Shown in pieces: positions 1 to 6,377 of a stretch of 7,323 nt of DNA. The stretch is from contig QHXU01000310.1 in NCBI GenBank assembly GCA_003223065.1, positions 2,490 through 9,812 on the forward strand. Direction: 5' to 3'. The translations under genes were made by a program, and so were the position numbers. Every line of letters starts with the position of its first letter. Position 1 is the first letter of the stretch. The stretch is from Acidobacteriota bacterium. Lineage in GTDB: Bacteria > Acidobacteriota > Terriglobia > Bryobacterales > Bryobacteraceae. The notes under the pieces are model-generated. The model saw only the letters and a program-made list of their open reading frames with translations. It was not told where the DNA came from and ran no database searches.

Positions 1-1
1 G

Positions 2-316
2 GGCCCGGTCATCGACGCAGCCACCGAAGCCGGCGCGACTTCCATAGGAGGACTCAGGTTTTCACTCAGGGATCCTGAGCCGCAGCGGCTGCAAGCGTTG
101 CGGCTGGCCACATTGCAGGCGAAATCCCACGCGGAGGCAATGGCGAGCGGGTTGGGCGGCAAAGTCGGCGCGGTCATATCGCTCGAAGAAGGAAACGCAG
201 TCCGGGTCCAGCAGCTGGTTGCGAGCGCGGGCGCCGCGGCAAGCACGCCGACACCCGTGGAGCCGGGTTTGATTGAGGTGCAGGCCACCGTAGTGCTCCA
301 GGCAGAACTGAATTGA
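2..316 (+). CDS. SIMPL (DUF541) domain protein, C-terminal fragment
   Basis: This is the last 104 codons of a gene whose start lies before the window; the frame is open from base 2 and ends in TGA at 314-316. The visible protein begins with a GPVIDAATEAGATSIGGLRF-type stretch, then S-L-R-D-P-E, then a helix with L-A-x-L-Q-A-K-S-H-A-E-A-M-A, then G-x-K-V-G-A-V-I-S-L-E-E and a final I-E-V-Q-A-T-V-V-L. That order is the C-terminal half of SIMPL/DUF541 proteins (BP26/YggE-like): the helix and G-x-x-V-G strand, then a closing beta strand. Family members are exported to the periplasm or envelope and have been linked to oxidative-stress tolerance; their biochemical role is unsettled. The signal peptide cannot be seen because the N-terminus is missing. 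The gene converges on the DUF155-type gene, 11 bases away, with no clear terminator between them. Family assignment is fairly sure; function is not. Confidence 0.85.
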   Translation, partial: GPVIDAATEAGATSIGGLRFSLRDPEPQRLQALRLATLQAKSHAEAMASGLGGKVGAVISLEEGNAVRVQQLVASAGAAASTPTPVEPGLIEVQATVVLQAELN

Positions 317-327
317 CGCATGCGCTT

Positions 328-1419
328 TCACCGGCCTCCGCCGAACAGATGAATCAACTCAATCACCAGGATCGCCACGACCATGGCTTCGAGAACAAAC
401 GCCCGTGACTGATGAAACTCGTTCACCATGAATTCGTACAAGTCACCGGCGATGCGCAGCTTTTCATCCACCAGATTGCGGTAATCCGTCACTCCTACCT
501 TGCTCGCCGCCACGCGATACGCCCGTGCGTAGAACATGTCGCTCAGGAATTTGATTGCGTTGTCGGTCCGCTCGGTCAGCTCGGTTACATCAAGCCGCAT
601 CGCGTTCAAGTGCCCGGCTTGACCCGCCATCTTCCACCCGCGCAGGATGCCTCCTCTGGTCTCCAGCATGCGGTACACGTCGCCCAGCACTCGCGTCAGC
701 ACGTCGTCATAATGACGAAACTCAAGCAACTGTGTGTTGGCGTATTCGAGCAACTCGATCGCGGGTGCGGCGCCCTCGGGCGTATCGTACACAAGGGCAG
801 CGACCCAGCCGACAACCAGCAGGTCACCAGGATAGTAGGACATGCTGGACTGCAGCACTTCGTTACGCTCGGCTTCGGACAATGGAAGCAATTCGCCGCG
901 AACGATCCGCGAGATCTGCTCGCCCCGCGTGGCGAGCATGACTGGGGCGGTCATGGGCTTACCCTGGTCATCCAGAGCCTGGTTCAGGTGAATGATGTAG
1001 TAATCTTCGTTGAGCCAAGCTTTATATGGTTGAACCAGAGCGGGCCGGGCCCGCTCGGCGTGCTTCCGGATCAGTTCCGAGGTGCGCGTCTCGATTTCGG
1101 GGGCGGAAATCCAGCGGCTCGAGAGCGCGACCAGCTCATCCCAATCGGCGGTGAAGCGAAGTTCCAGCTCGATGCTGATAACGCCGTAGTCGAAGTATTT
1201 GACGCGGATCTGGAGTTCGCCGGTCTCAGTCGAAACCGGGTCGGGGTATTCCACTACCGGAGGACGCTCGAAGCGAACGTACTCGGGCGCGGGGTGCTTG
1301 AAGCTCGGCTCGCGCCGTGGCGGTTCGGCCCGGATGAGGCCGCGCAGCTTGTCAAGCTGGATCTGCTCAGCTACGTCGTAAAGGACCAGAGCCCAGAACG
1401 AACCTCGCAGCGGCTGCAT
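328..1419 (-). CDS. RMD1/DUF155-family membrane-anchored protein
   Basis: The protein is 363 residues from the ATG at 1419. Its N-terminus (about residues 7-28, F-W-A-L-V-L-Y-D-V-A-E-Q-I then L-x-x-L) resembles the first strand and helix of the RMD1/Sif2/RMND1 family. The middle is soluble and rich in E, R and L, with a helical segment around Y-A-N-T-Q-L-L-E-F-R-H-Y-D. The C-terminus is diagnostic: a long helix is followed by a single membrane segment at about 340-358 reading V-L-E-A-M-V-V-A-I-L-V-I-E-L-I, with two Glu spaced as in the family's LE-x-x-(I/V)2-x-L-I-x-I-E signature, and only a few residues after it. Human RMND1 acts in mitochondrial translation and yeast Rmd1 in meiotic division; bacterial members have no settled function. 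An upstream in-frame TTG at 1464 would add 15 residues. I prefer the ATG because neither start has a well-spaced Shine-Dalgarno (an AGGA directly abuts the ATG). The start lies 48 bases after the reductase stop, so co-transcription is likely. Confidence 0.7.
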   Translation of the reverse strand: MQPLRGSFWALVLYDVAEQIQLDKLRGLIRAEPPRREPSFKHPAPEYVRFERPPVVEYPDPVSTETGELQIRVKYFDYGVISIELELRFTADWDELVALSSRWISAPEIETRTSELIRKHAERARPALVQPYKAWLNEDYYIIHLNQALDDQGKPMTAPVMLATRGEQISRIVRGELLPLSEAERNEVLQSSMSYYPGDLLVVGWVAALVYDTPEGAAPAIELLEYANTQLLEFRHYDDVLTRVLGDVYRMLETRGGILRGWKMAGQAGHLNAMRLDVTELTERTDNAIKFLSDMFYARAYRVAASKVGVTDYRNLVDEKLRIAGDLYEFMVNEFHQSRAFVLEAMVVAILVIELIHLFGGGR

Positions 1420-1467
1420 TCCTGTATTCTGACGCAACGCGGCAGACGGGTCTCGAGCCGCCAAATC

Positions 1468-2441
1468 TTACGAGGGAGCCTGTTCGCTGTCCAGCCAACG
1501 CATTTGCGCTTCGTCATAGCGTGTTCCGGCCACTGCGTTGGGAGCTATTGCGGCTTCGATCTGCGCCAGATCATCCTGCGCCAGCGCCAAGCCGAGCGCT
1601 TGCAAGGATTCGGTCAACTGATCACGCCGGCGCGCTCCGACCAAGGGAACGATGTCGGCGCCGCGCGACAAAACCCACGCGCGGTCGCGTTCTTGCCCGC
1701 CGCGACCGCGGCCAGGCTGTTCGCGAGTTTCTGGTTTTGCTCAAGATTCTCGCGACGAAAACGAGGGAGGCGTGCGCGGATATCCATTGGCGCGACCGGG
1801 CGGGAACCACTCAGCAAGCCGCGCGAAAGAACGCCGTATGCCGTCACGCCGATGCCCAGCTCGCGGACCGTGGGCAGGATCGCGGCTTCGATGCCGCGGC
1901 TGACAAGCGAATATTCAATCTGCAGAGCGGTGACCCGATGGACTGCGTGAGCCTTCCGAATGGTGGCCGGCGACGCTTCTGAAAGGCCGATGTGCCGGAC
2001 GTACCCGGCCTTCACAAGATCGGCGATCGCACCAACGGTGTCTTCGATGGGAACGCGCGCGTCGACCCTGGAAGGTTGATAAAGGTCAATGTAGCTGGTG
2101 CCCAAGCGGCGCAGGCTGTAGGCCAGGAAGTTTTTGACCGCCTCGGGACGCGTATCCAGTCCGATAAAAGAGCCGTCCGGCCCGCGAAGCGCGCCAAATT
2201 TCACCGCGATGAAGACGTCCTTGCGGCGGCCTTCAAGGGCTCGCCGGATCAGCATTTCGTTGTGACCCGAGCCGTAGAAATCTCCGGTATCGAGTAGATT
2301 GATTCCGCGGTCGATGGCTGCCTGGATGGTCGCGATGCTCTCGGATTCCTCCGCCGGACCGTAGAAATCGGACATGCCCATACATCCGAGCCCGATCGCT
2401 GAGACGAGCGGGCCATTCTGTCCTAGCTGGCGTGTTTGCAC
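1468..2441 (-). pseudogene. Aldo/keto reductase, frameshifted by an internal deletion
   Basis: The reading frame opens at GTG 2441 and encodes an NADPH-dependent aldo/keto reductase (TIM barrel). Visible motifs are the N-terminal G-L-G-C-M-G-M-S (17-24), D51 and Y56 in L-D-T-G-D-F-Y-G, K81 in A-V-K-F-G, R-L-G-T-S-Y-I-D-L-Y-Q (112-122), G-Y-V-R-H-I-G-L-S-E (146-155), Q-I-E-Y-S-L (174-179) and G-I-G-V-T-A-Y-G-V-L-S-R-G (196-208). After K-N-A-T-A (250-254, ending at base 1680) this frame loses all similarity. The expected C-terminus resumes in another minus frame at W (1677-1675): W-V-L-S-R-G-A-D-I-V-P-L-V-G-A-R-R-R, ending in TAA at 1470-1468. The family consensus T-x-A-Q-L-A-L-A-W lacks about five and a third codons here, which fits a 16-base deletion. 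Without a frame restoration the product would run off-frame to a stop at 1614, losing the cofactor-binding V-G-A-R-R-R region. A sequencing or assembly error is the alternative. Confidence 0.8.
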
Positions 2442-2450
2442 GATCGGTTG

Positions 2451-2454
2451 CTCC
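2451..2454 (-). promoter_or_regulatory. Ribosome binding site of the aldo/keto reductase gene
   Basis: On the minus strand a GGAG lies 9 bases upstream of the GTG at 2441-2439. The GTG start gives an N-terminus (M-Q-T-R-Q-L-G-Q-N-G-x-x-V-S-A-I-G-L-G) that fits the usual first strand of aldo/keto reductases, so the site and the family length agree on this non-ATG start. Confidence 0.6.
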
Positions 2455-2500
2455 AGGCGGGAGACGCGGACGATCGCCGGCGTGTTTCACCAGCCGAGCT

Positions 2501-2536
2501 TGTGGGGCGCTCTTGCAGGTGAAAAGCCGCCCCACA
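2501..2536. repeat. 9-bp perfect inverted repeat (possible terminator)
   Basis: TGTGGGGCG at 2501-2509 is matched exactly by CGCCCCACA at 2528-2536, with an 18-base loop. It starts 12 bases after the stop codon of the beta-barrel gene, in that gene's direction, where a terminator would be expected. On the minus strand no T-run follows the stem (the next bases are AGCTCGG), so it is not a classical intrinsic terminator. It could stall RNA polymerase, protect a 3' end, or bind a protein. Confidence 0.45.
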
Positions 2537-2548
2537 TCTCTTATTGCA

Positions 2549-3154
2549 TCAGAACCGGTATCCAAATCCCACAGAGGGTTCGGCGCGATGGGTGACGCGG
2601 TCCAGACCGTTCAGCGCAGGCGTGTCGAATGTCGGAGAGTTATAGACCAAGCCACGATATTCGGCGCGCATAAAGATATGCTTGCTGAGATTGAAGTCCG
2701 CGCCGGCGCCATACACGAATGCGGCGCGGGCTTGTGTACTTGCTCCTGGAACGTCATTGGGATCAAACACCAGTCCCCCGACGCCTGCCAGCGCGAACGG
2801 CGACCAACGTTTCAGCGGGAACCGCAGCACATAAGCGGCGGACGCTTCATGCGAAAAGCTGTTGACTCCGGCCAGGCCGCCGGCCAGTCCGTAGCTCTGA
2901 GTATTGAGAGCATAGCCGTAGTTCAGCTCGACGCCGTTGTGCTTGTCGAAGAAGAAGCGATAGCCGGCCAATACACCGCCGCTGTTGGTGGCACGCTGTT
3001 CAACACCGTTATTGACGGTGCTTTTTACGAAGCTGCCGAAGGCCTGGACGCTCGCCTCATTTTTGTAGACCGGATTCTCCTCCTGAGAAAACGCGGGTAG
3101 GGAAGCCAGGACGCCGCCCATAAGAACCGCAGCCATTGTTTTGTTGCGTAGCAT
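2549..3154 (-). CDS. Small outer-membrane beta-barrel protein (OmpA-like fold)
   Basis: The product is 201 residues. It starts with a signal peptide: M-L-R-N-K-T, a hydrophobic core (about 7-19), then L-P-A-F-S before Q24, so cleavage is likely after S23. The mature chain alternates polar and hydrophobic or aromatic residues in about eight short strands, for example V-Q-A-F-G-S-F-V, G-V-L-A-G-Y-R-F-F-F, G-V-E-L-N-Y-G-Y-A, E-A-S-A-A-Y-V-L-R-F, F-A-L-A-G-V-G-G-L-V-F and M-R-A-E-Y-R-G-L-V-Y. It ends in S-V-G-F-G-Y-R-F, with the terminal Phe that the Bam machinery recognises. This matches the eight-stranded outer-membrane barrel group (OMP_b-brl/OmpA N-terminal-like). No ligand or pore function can be read from the sequence. 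The ATG at 3154 is chosen over longer in-frame starts (up to 3358) because it alone has a strong Shine-Dalgarno and a signal peptide directly after it. The gene is divergent from the NHL-propeller gene. Confidence 0.85.
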   Translation of the reverse strand: MLRNKTMAAVLMGGVLASLPAFSQEENPVYKNEASVQAFGSFVKSTVNNGVEQRATNSGGVLAGYRFFFDKHNGVELNYGYALNTQSYGLAGGLAGVNSFSHEASAAYVLRFPLKRWSPFALAGVGGLVFDPNDVPGASTQARAAFVYGAGADFNLSKHIFMRAEYRGLVYNSPTFDTPALNGLDRVTHRAEPSVGFGYRF

Positions 3155-3162
3155 GTTAGTGT

Positions 3163-3169
3163 CTCCTTT
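3163..3169 (-). promoter_or_regulatory. Strong ribosome binding site of the beta-barrel gene
   Basis: On the minus strand AAAGGAG (within GAAAGGAGA) lies 8 bases upstream of the ATG at 3154-3152. It is the best Shine-Dalgarno in the window. It fixes the start of the outer-membrane protein and suggests high expression, as is usual for abundant barrels. Confidence 0.75.
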
Positions 3170-3281
3170 CAATTCTGAAATTCTCAACTCGACAAACCTG
3201 AAACGCATTTGGGGGACCGTACGTGAGTGCTTGATTTTGCTGGGAAAACCGGGGATGTGCCGAATCCGTGATGCCAACCTG

Positions 3282-3314
3282 TCGGGCAAGTGCCGAGATA
3301 TCGGCGATTCCCGA
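3282..3314 (+). promoter_or_regulatory. Nested hairpin upstream of the NHL-propeller gene
   Basis: The inner stem GCCGA (3292-3296) pairs with TCGGC (3301-3305) around a GATA loop. An outer stem TCGGG (3282-3286) pairs with CCCGA (3310-3314), with a small internal loop between them. The structure ends 53 bases before the ATG at 3368, in the divergent intergenic region. It could be a 5'-leader RNA structure or a dyad operator. No convincing sigma-70 -35/-10 pair was found for either divergent gene, so the promoters are not assigned. Confidence 0.3.
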
Positions 3315-3367
3315 ACGGAAATGTGATAGATTGGTCCGCGCTGCGAGCGGCGGCGCACGAGGAGATC

Positions 3368-4462
3368 ATGGTGAAACGTCTTTCCATTGGATTGTTCCTG
3401 CTGCTAGGCCCCGGTGTATTCGCGCAGCAGCCAGTGCCTGAAATCCCGTTCGACTCGGTTCCGAATTTACTCAAGCTTCCGCAGGACCTGTACCTGGGCG
3501 AAGCGTCGGGAGTCGCGGTGAACTCGAAGGGGCATATCTTCGTGTTCTCGCGCGGCAGTACGACGGGTCCGGCCTACGGCGCAACCGCCGCGCAACTACT
3601 CGAGTTCGGTCCCGACGGCAAGTACCTCCGCGAGATCGGCAAGAACCTGTATGCCTGGTCATTCGCGCATGCCGTGCGAGTGGACAAGGACGATAACATT
3701 TGGGCCATCGATAAAGGGTCGGACATGGTGATCAAGTTCAATCCCGAGGGCCGGGTGTCGATGGTGTTCGGCCGAAAGAAGGAAGCCTCTGACGAAAGCG
3801 GTCCGTGGACGCGCGCCACTCCACCGCGACCGGCGGTGGACGGGCAGTTCCGGCAGCCGACCGACGTGACATGGGATACGCAGGGCAATATCTTCGTGAG
3901 CGACGGTTACATCAACTCGCGCGTGGCCAAGTTCGACAAGAATGGCCGCTGGCTGAAGCAGTGGGGCGACCGCGGCGACAAGCCGGGCGAGTTCAACACC
4001 CCGCACAGCATCGCGGCGGACGCCAAGGGGAACATCTACGTTGCGGATCGCGGCAATCGCCGCATCCAGGTGTTCGATCCCGATGGAACCTTGCTTCGTG
4101 AAATCACCATTGACGTGCCGGTGCCTGCGGGTGTGCAGCCGTGGATGGGAAACCCGCCGAGTCCTGAGGCGGCCGCGAGGCAGAATGGCGCGCCCTGGGC
4201 TATCTGTATCACGCCGGGCCCCACGCAGTACCTGTACAGCTCCGATGCGTATCCGGGGCGCGTGTATAAGCTGTCGCTGGACGGAAAGGTATTGGGCGTC
4301 CTGGGCAGCACCGGCCGGCAGTTAAAGGAGTTCGGCTGGATTCACGAGATCGCGTGCCCGTCCGAGAACGTTATCTACGTCGCCGAAATATTGAACTGGC
4401 GGGTGCAGAAACTCCTTTTGCATCCTGAACGCCAGCAGCAGACCTCAGCCGCTAATCGTTAG
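3368..4462 (+). CDS. Secreted NHL propeller, peptidyl-alpha-hydroxyglycine alpha-amidating lyase-like
   Basis: The product is 364 residues with a signal peptide (M-V-K-R, a hydrophobic core at about 5-16, then G-V-F-A before Q20). NHL-type blades follow: A-S-G-V-A-V-N-S-K-G-H-I-F-V-F-S-R-G (46-63), H-A-V-R-V-D-K-D-D-N-I-W-A-I-D (101-115), Q-P-T-D-V-T-W-D (163-170), N-I-F-V-S-D-G-Y-I-N-S-R-V (174-186), P-H-S-I-A-A-D (212-218), Y-V-A-D-R-G-N-R-R-I-Q-V-F (224-236) and W-I-H-E-I-A-C (324-330). The best match I recall is the PAL domain of animal peptide-amidating enzyme, which cleaves peptidyl-alpha-hydroxyglycine to an amidated peptide plus glyoxylate. H101, H213 and H326 fall where PAL's three zinc ligands lie; Y181, R62 and R228 fall at its Tyr and Arg active-site positions. 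No hydroxylating partner (PHM) is in the window, so the substrate is unknown. A GAGGAG sits 3 bases before the ATG; a GTG at 3371, better spaced, is an equally possible start. Confidence 0.8.
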   Translation: MVKRLSIGLFLLLGPGVFAQQPVPEIPFDSVPNLLKLPQDLYLGEASGVAVNSKGHIFVFSRGSTTGPAYGATAAQLLEFGPDGKYLREIGKNLYAWSFAHAVRVDKDDNIWAIDKGSDMVIKFNPEGRVSMVFGRKKEASDESGPWTRATPPRPAVDGQFRQPTDVTWDTQGNIFVSDGYINSRVAKFDKNGRWLKQWGDRGDKPGEFNTPHSIAADAKGNIYVADRGNRRIQVFDPDGTLLREITIDVPVPAGVQPWMGNPPSPEAAARQNGAPWAICITPGPTQYLYSSDAYPGRVYKLSLDGKVLGVLGSTGRQLKEFGWIHEIACPSENVIYVAEILNWRVQKLLLHPERQQQTSAANR

Positions 4463-4476
4463 AACCGCTCGGGGCG

Positions 4477-6144
4477 TCATATAAAGGGGTCTTGTACGAG
4501 GGTCCGGCTTTCGACGGTCTTTCCTCCGCGCATGGCGGGCTTGAAACGCCAGTTCCGGGCAGCGTCCCTGACGCGCGTATCGAGGTCGAATGCAAGGGGC
4601 GTTGGGAATTCAATGTTGGCGACGCCGCCTTGCCGGTCAACCGTCACAAGCACGACAACCTTCCCTCGAAACCGCGCATACCGGGCCTCGGGCGTGTACT
4701 CAACGGGATCGATACGCACCGGGCGCGGCGGACTCTCCTCGCCGACCTTGCGGCTGACAGGCTCGCTTCCGGTGTTCTGCGCCTGCGGAACTGCCTCCGG
4801 CCGGACCGCCGCTACATTTTGAGTATTTCCAAACGAAACGGCGCCCGGAAGAGACCCGAGCCATCCCACCATCGGTCTCGAAAAAAGAGCGATAAGCGAG
4901 ACGCCGACCACGGCAATAACCCAGCGAGGATGCGAGCCGCCGGCCTTTATCGCCGTCTGTGCCACACCGGCAAGCTTCACGCCAATGCGGCCCGCGATCA
5001 CTCTGCAACGCGATGCGGTGCGCGCGATGGTTTCAGAAACAGGAACGGACGGCCGCCGGGTGACCCGCGCCGCTGCCGCTCGCATTTGATCCAGGACCGC
5101 CGCTTGCCACCGTGGGTCCGGAGAAGTTGGTTCACGAGTCGCTAAGGCAGAATCCGCCACGAAACTCGGAACCAGGGCCGGGCTTACAGGTTGATATGGA
5201 ATGATCTTTATCGGCTCCGATTCTGCCGCGCAGCCGAGTTCAGCTATCGTATCCCTGGTCAAGGGCACCCGCTCCGGCTGCGGCTCCGCTGGTTCAGGAG
5301 CTTTCGGGACGGAATCGGACGGCCGTTTGCCGTCCCACTCCAGCCGCATTTCCTCGCTGACATCCTCGAGCATCTGCATCGTAATTACAGGGCTTTTCGC
5401 CGCCGACGCGATCAACAGCAGGTTGTCGCAGACGGTGTTGATCAGACGCGGAATGCCCTGCGAGCGGACGTGGATTTCGGCCGCAACGTCCCGCGGAAAT
5501 ATCGTTTGGTTCGGCATCCCGGCCCTCTCAAGGCGCGTCGAGATGTACTCCAGGGTCTGGGCTTCATTGAACGGCTGCAGCGTGCATCGCAGCACGATCC
5601 GCTGCTTCAACTGACGCAGGTTCGGCGCGTCCAACTTCCGATTCAACTCAGGTTGTCCGGCGAGCACGACCTGCAACAGCTTGCCACGCCGGTCCTCGAG
5701 GTTTCCGAGCAGGCGTATCTCCTCAAGCACGCCCCACCCCAGGCTGTGCGCTTCATCGATAATCAGCGCCGTGGTTCGCCCGTCCCTGGACTGCTGCAGC
5801 AGCAACTCGTTAAGCGCGAACGTTACGTCCGTTTTCGAGGTTCCATCGCATCCCAAGTCAAAGCTGCGCGCGAGCGTCGCGAAAAACTGATCCACCTTGA
5901 TCCGCGGATTAGACAGGAAAGCAAATTCGATGAATTGTTTCTTCAGGAAATCCCTGAGGCACTCGAGCATCATCGTCTTGCCGGTGCCTACCTCGCCAGT
6001 GAGCTGTATAAATCCGGACCGGTTTTGCACACCATAGATTAGTTTCGCCAGTGCTTCCTCGTGCTGTGTGCTCCGGTAGAGGAAAGCCGGATCGGTAGCC
6101 AGGCTGAATGGGTTCTCCCGCAAACCCCACAAATGACTATACAT
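4477..6144 (-). CDS. ExeA-like AAA ATPase with transmembrane helix and C-terminal TonB domain
   Basis: The product is 555 residues. The N-terminus, M-Y-S-H-L-W-G-L-R-E-N-P-F-S, is typical of ExeA/GspA-type ATPases. Walker A is G-E-V-G-T-G-K-T (50-57), Walker B is L-I-I-D-E-A-H (127-133), a sensor-1-like strand is V-V-L-A-G-Q-P-E-L (159-167), and a sensor-2-like helix is G-I-P-R-L-I-N-T-V-C-D-N-L (230-242). A Pro/Glu-rich linker (about 272-345) and a basic Arg-rich stretch (about 355-400) precede one membrane helix at about 408-429. The last 75 residues are a TonB C-terminal domain: Y-T-P-E-A-R-Y-A-R-F-R-G-K-V-V-V (483-498), V-D-R-Q-G-G-V (502-508), then A-A-R-N-W-R-F-K-P-A (528-537). The topology implied is a cytoplasmic ATPase and a periplasmic TonB-like domain. 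In ExeA the periplasmic part is instead a peptidoglycan-binding domain, and the protein helps assemble a secretin. A GAGG lies 9 bases before the ATG. The partner complex is not visible here. Confidence 0.88.
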   Translation of the reverse strand: MYSHLWGLRENPFSLATDPAFLYRSTQHEEALAKLIYGVQNRSGFIQLTGEVGTGKTMMLECLRDFLKKQFIEFAFLSNPRIKVDQFFATLARSFDLGCDGTSKTDVTFALNELLLQQSRDGRTTALIIDEAHSLGWGVLEEIRLLGNLEDRRGKLLQVVLAGQPELNRKLDAPNLRQLKQRIVLRCTLQPFNEAQTLEYISTRLERAGMPNQTIFPRDVAAEIHVRSQGIPRLINTVCDNLLLIASAAKSPVITMQMLEDVSEEMRLEWDGKRPSDSVPKAPEPAEPQPERVPLTRDTIAELGCAAESEPIKIIPYQPVSPALVPSFVADSALATREPTSPDPRWQAAVLDQMRAAAARVTRRPSVPVSETIARTASRCRVIAGRIGVKLAGVAQTAIKAGGSHPRWVIAVVGVSLIALFSRPMVGWLGSLPGAVSFGNTQNVAAVRPEAVPQAQNTGSEPVSRKVGEESPPRPVRIDPVEYTPEARYARFRGKVVVLVTVDRQGGVANIEFPTPLAFDLDTRVRDAARNWRFKPAMRGGKTVESRTLVQDPFI

Positions 6145-6152
6145 AAGTCAAA

Positions 6153-6167
6153 GCCTCACGGCGAGGC
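6153..6167 (-). promoter_or_regulatory. Hairpin covering the ATPase gene's ribosome binding site
   Basis: In the minus-strand transcript GCCTC pairs with GAGGC around a GCCGT loop. The GAGG in the 3' arm (6157-6154) is the Shine-Dalgarno, 9 bases before the ATG at 6144. An outer AAGT/ACTT pairing (6170-6173 with 6145-6148) could extend the stem across an internal loop. If formed, it would hide the ribosome binding site and lower translation, but a 5-bp stem is modest and may be chance. Confidence 0.35.
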
Positions 6168-6377
6168 GAACTTCGATGAGAAACTCCTGTGATGTTGCTG
6201 ATATAAAACATACCACAATCCTCCGCAGTTCTTTAGAGCAAGCGAGAGGCCACGGTACTAAGAGACGTGCACAATCGACTTCCGTGATGCAAAGCCCGCT
6301 GCTTCAATCGAGTGAGAGCATCGCGCTTCCACGAAGAAGCATCCTTGTTCTACACTGCCCCGGTACCAGAGCCAGCC

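Noticed and set aside
62..331. An 89-codon minus-strand frame over the SIMPL gene end
   Set aside because: The plus-strand frame matches the SIMPL family through its full visible length; the minus frame is R/C-rich and overlaps it entirely.
412..1950. A 512-codon open frame on the plus strand
   Set aside because: It lies antisense to the DUF155-type gene and the reductase, has low-complexity R/H/Q-rich composition with no recognisable motif, and is explained by high GC content.
2432..3100. A 222-codon plus-strand frame opposite the beta-barrel gene
   Set aside because: The minus strand has a strong ribosome binding site, signal peptide and terminal Phe; the plus frame has none of these.
3155..3358. 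Longer start for the beta-barrel protein (68 extra residues)
   Set aside because: The extension is basic and unstructured, would bury the signal peptide internally, and ignores the AAAGGAG site before 3154.
3290..3367. Longer start for the NHL-propeller protein (26 extra residues)
   Set aside because: It would place sequence ahead of a clean signal peptide and runs through the dyad; the GAGGAG at 3359-3364 supports a start at 3368 or 3371.
4463..4476. Possible bidirectional terminator between the convergent propeller and ATPase genes
   Set aside because: The gap is only 14 bases and I see no inverted repeat or T-run there.
5191..6042. A 283-codon plus-strand frame opposite the ATPase
   Set aside because: The minus strand carries clear Walker motifs; the plus-strand translation shows no domain and is an antisense shadow.
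6325..6340. GCTTC/GAAGC hairpin after the Vps10-like gene
   Set aside because: It is a 5-bp stem without a following T-run on the minus strand; likely chance.
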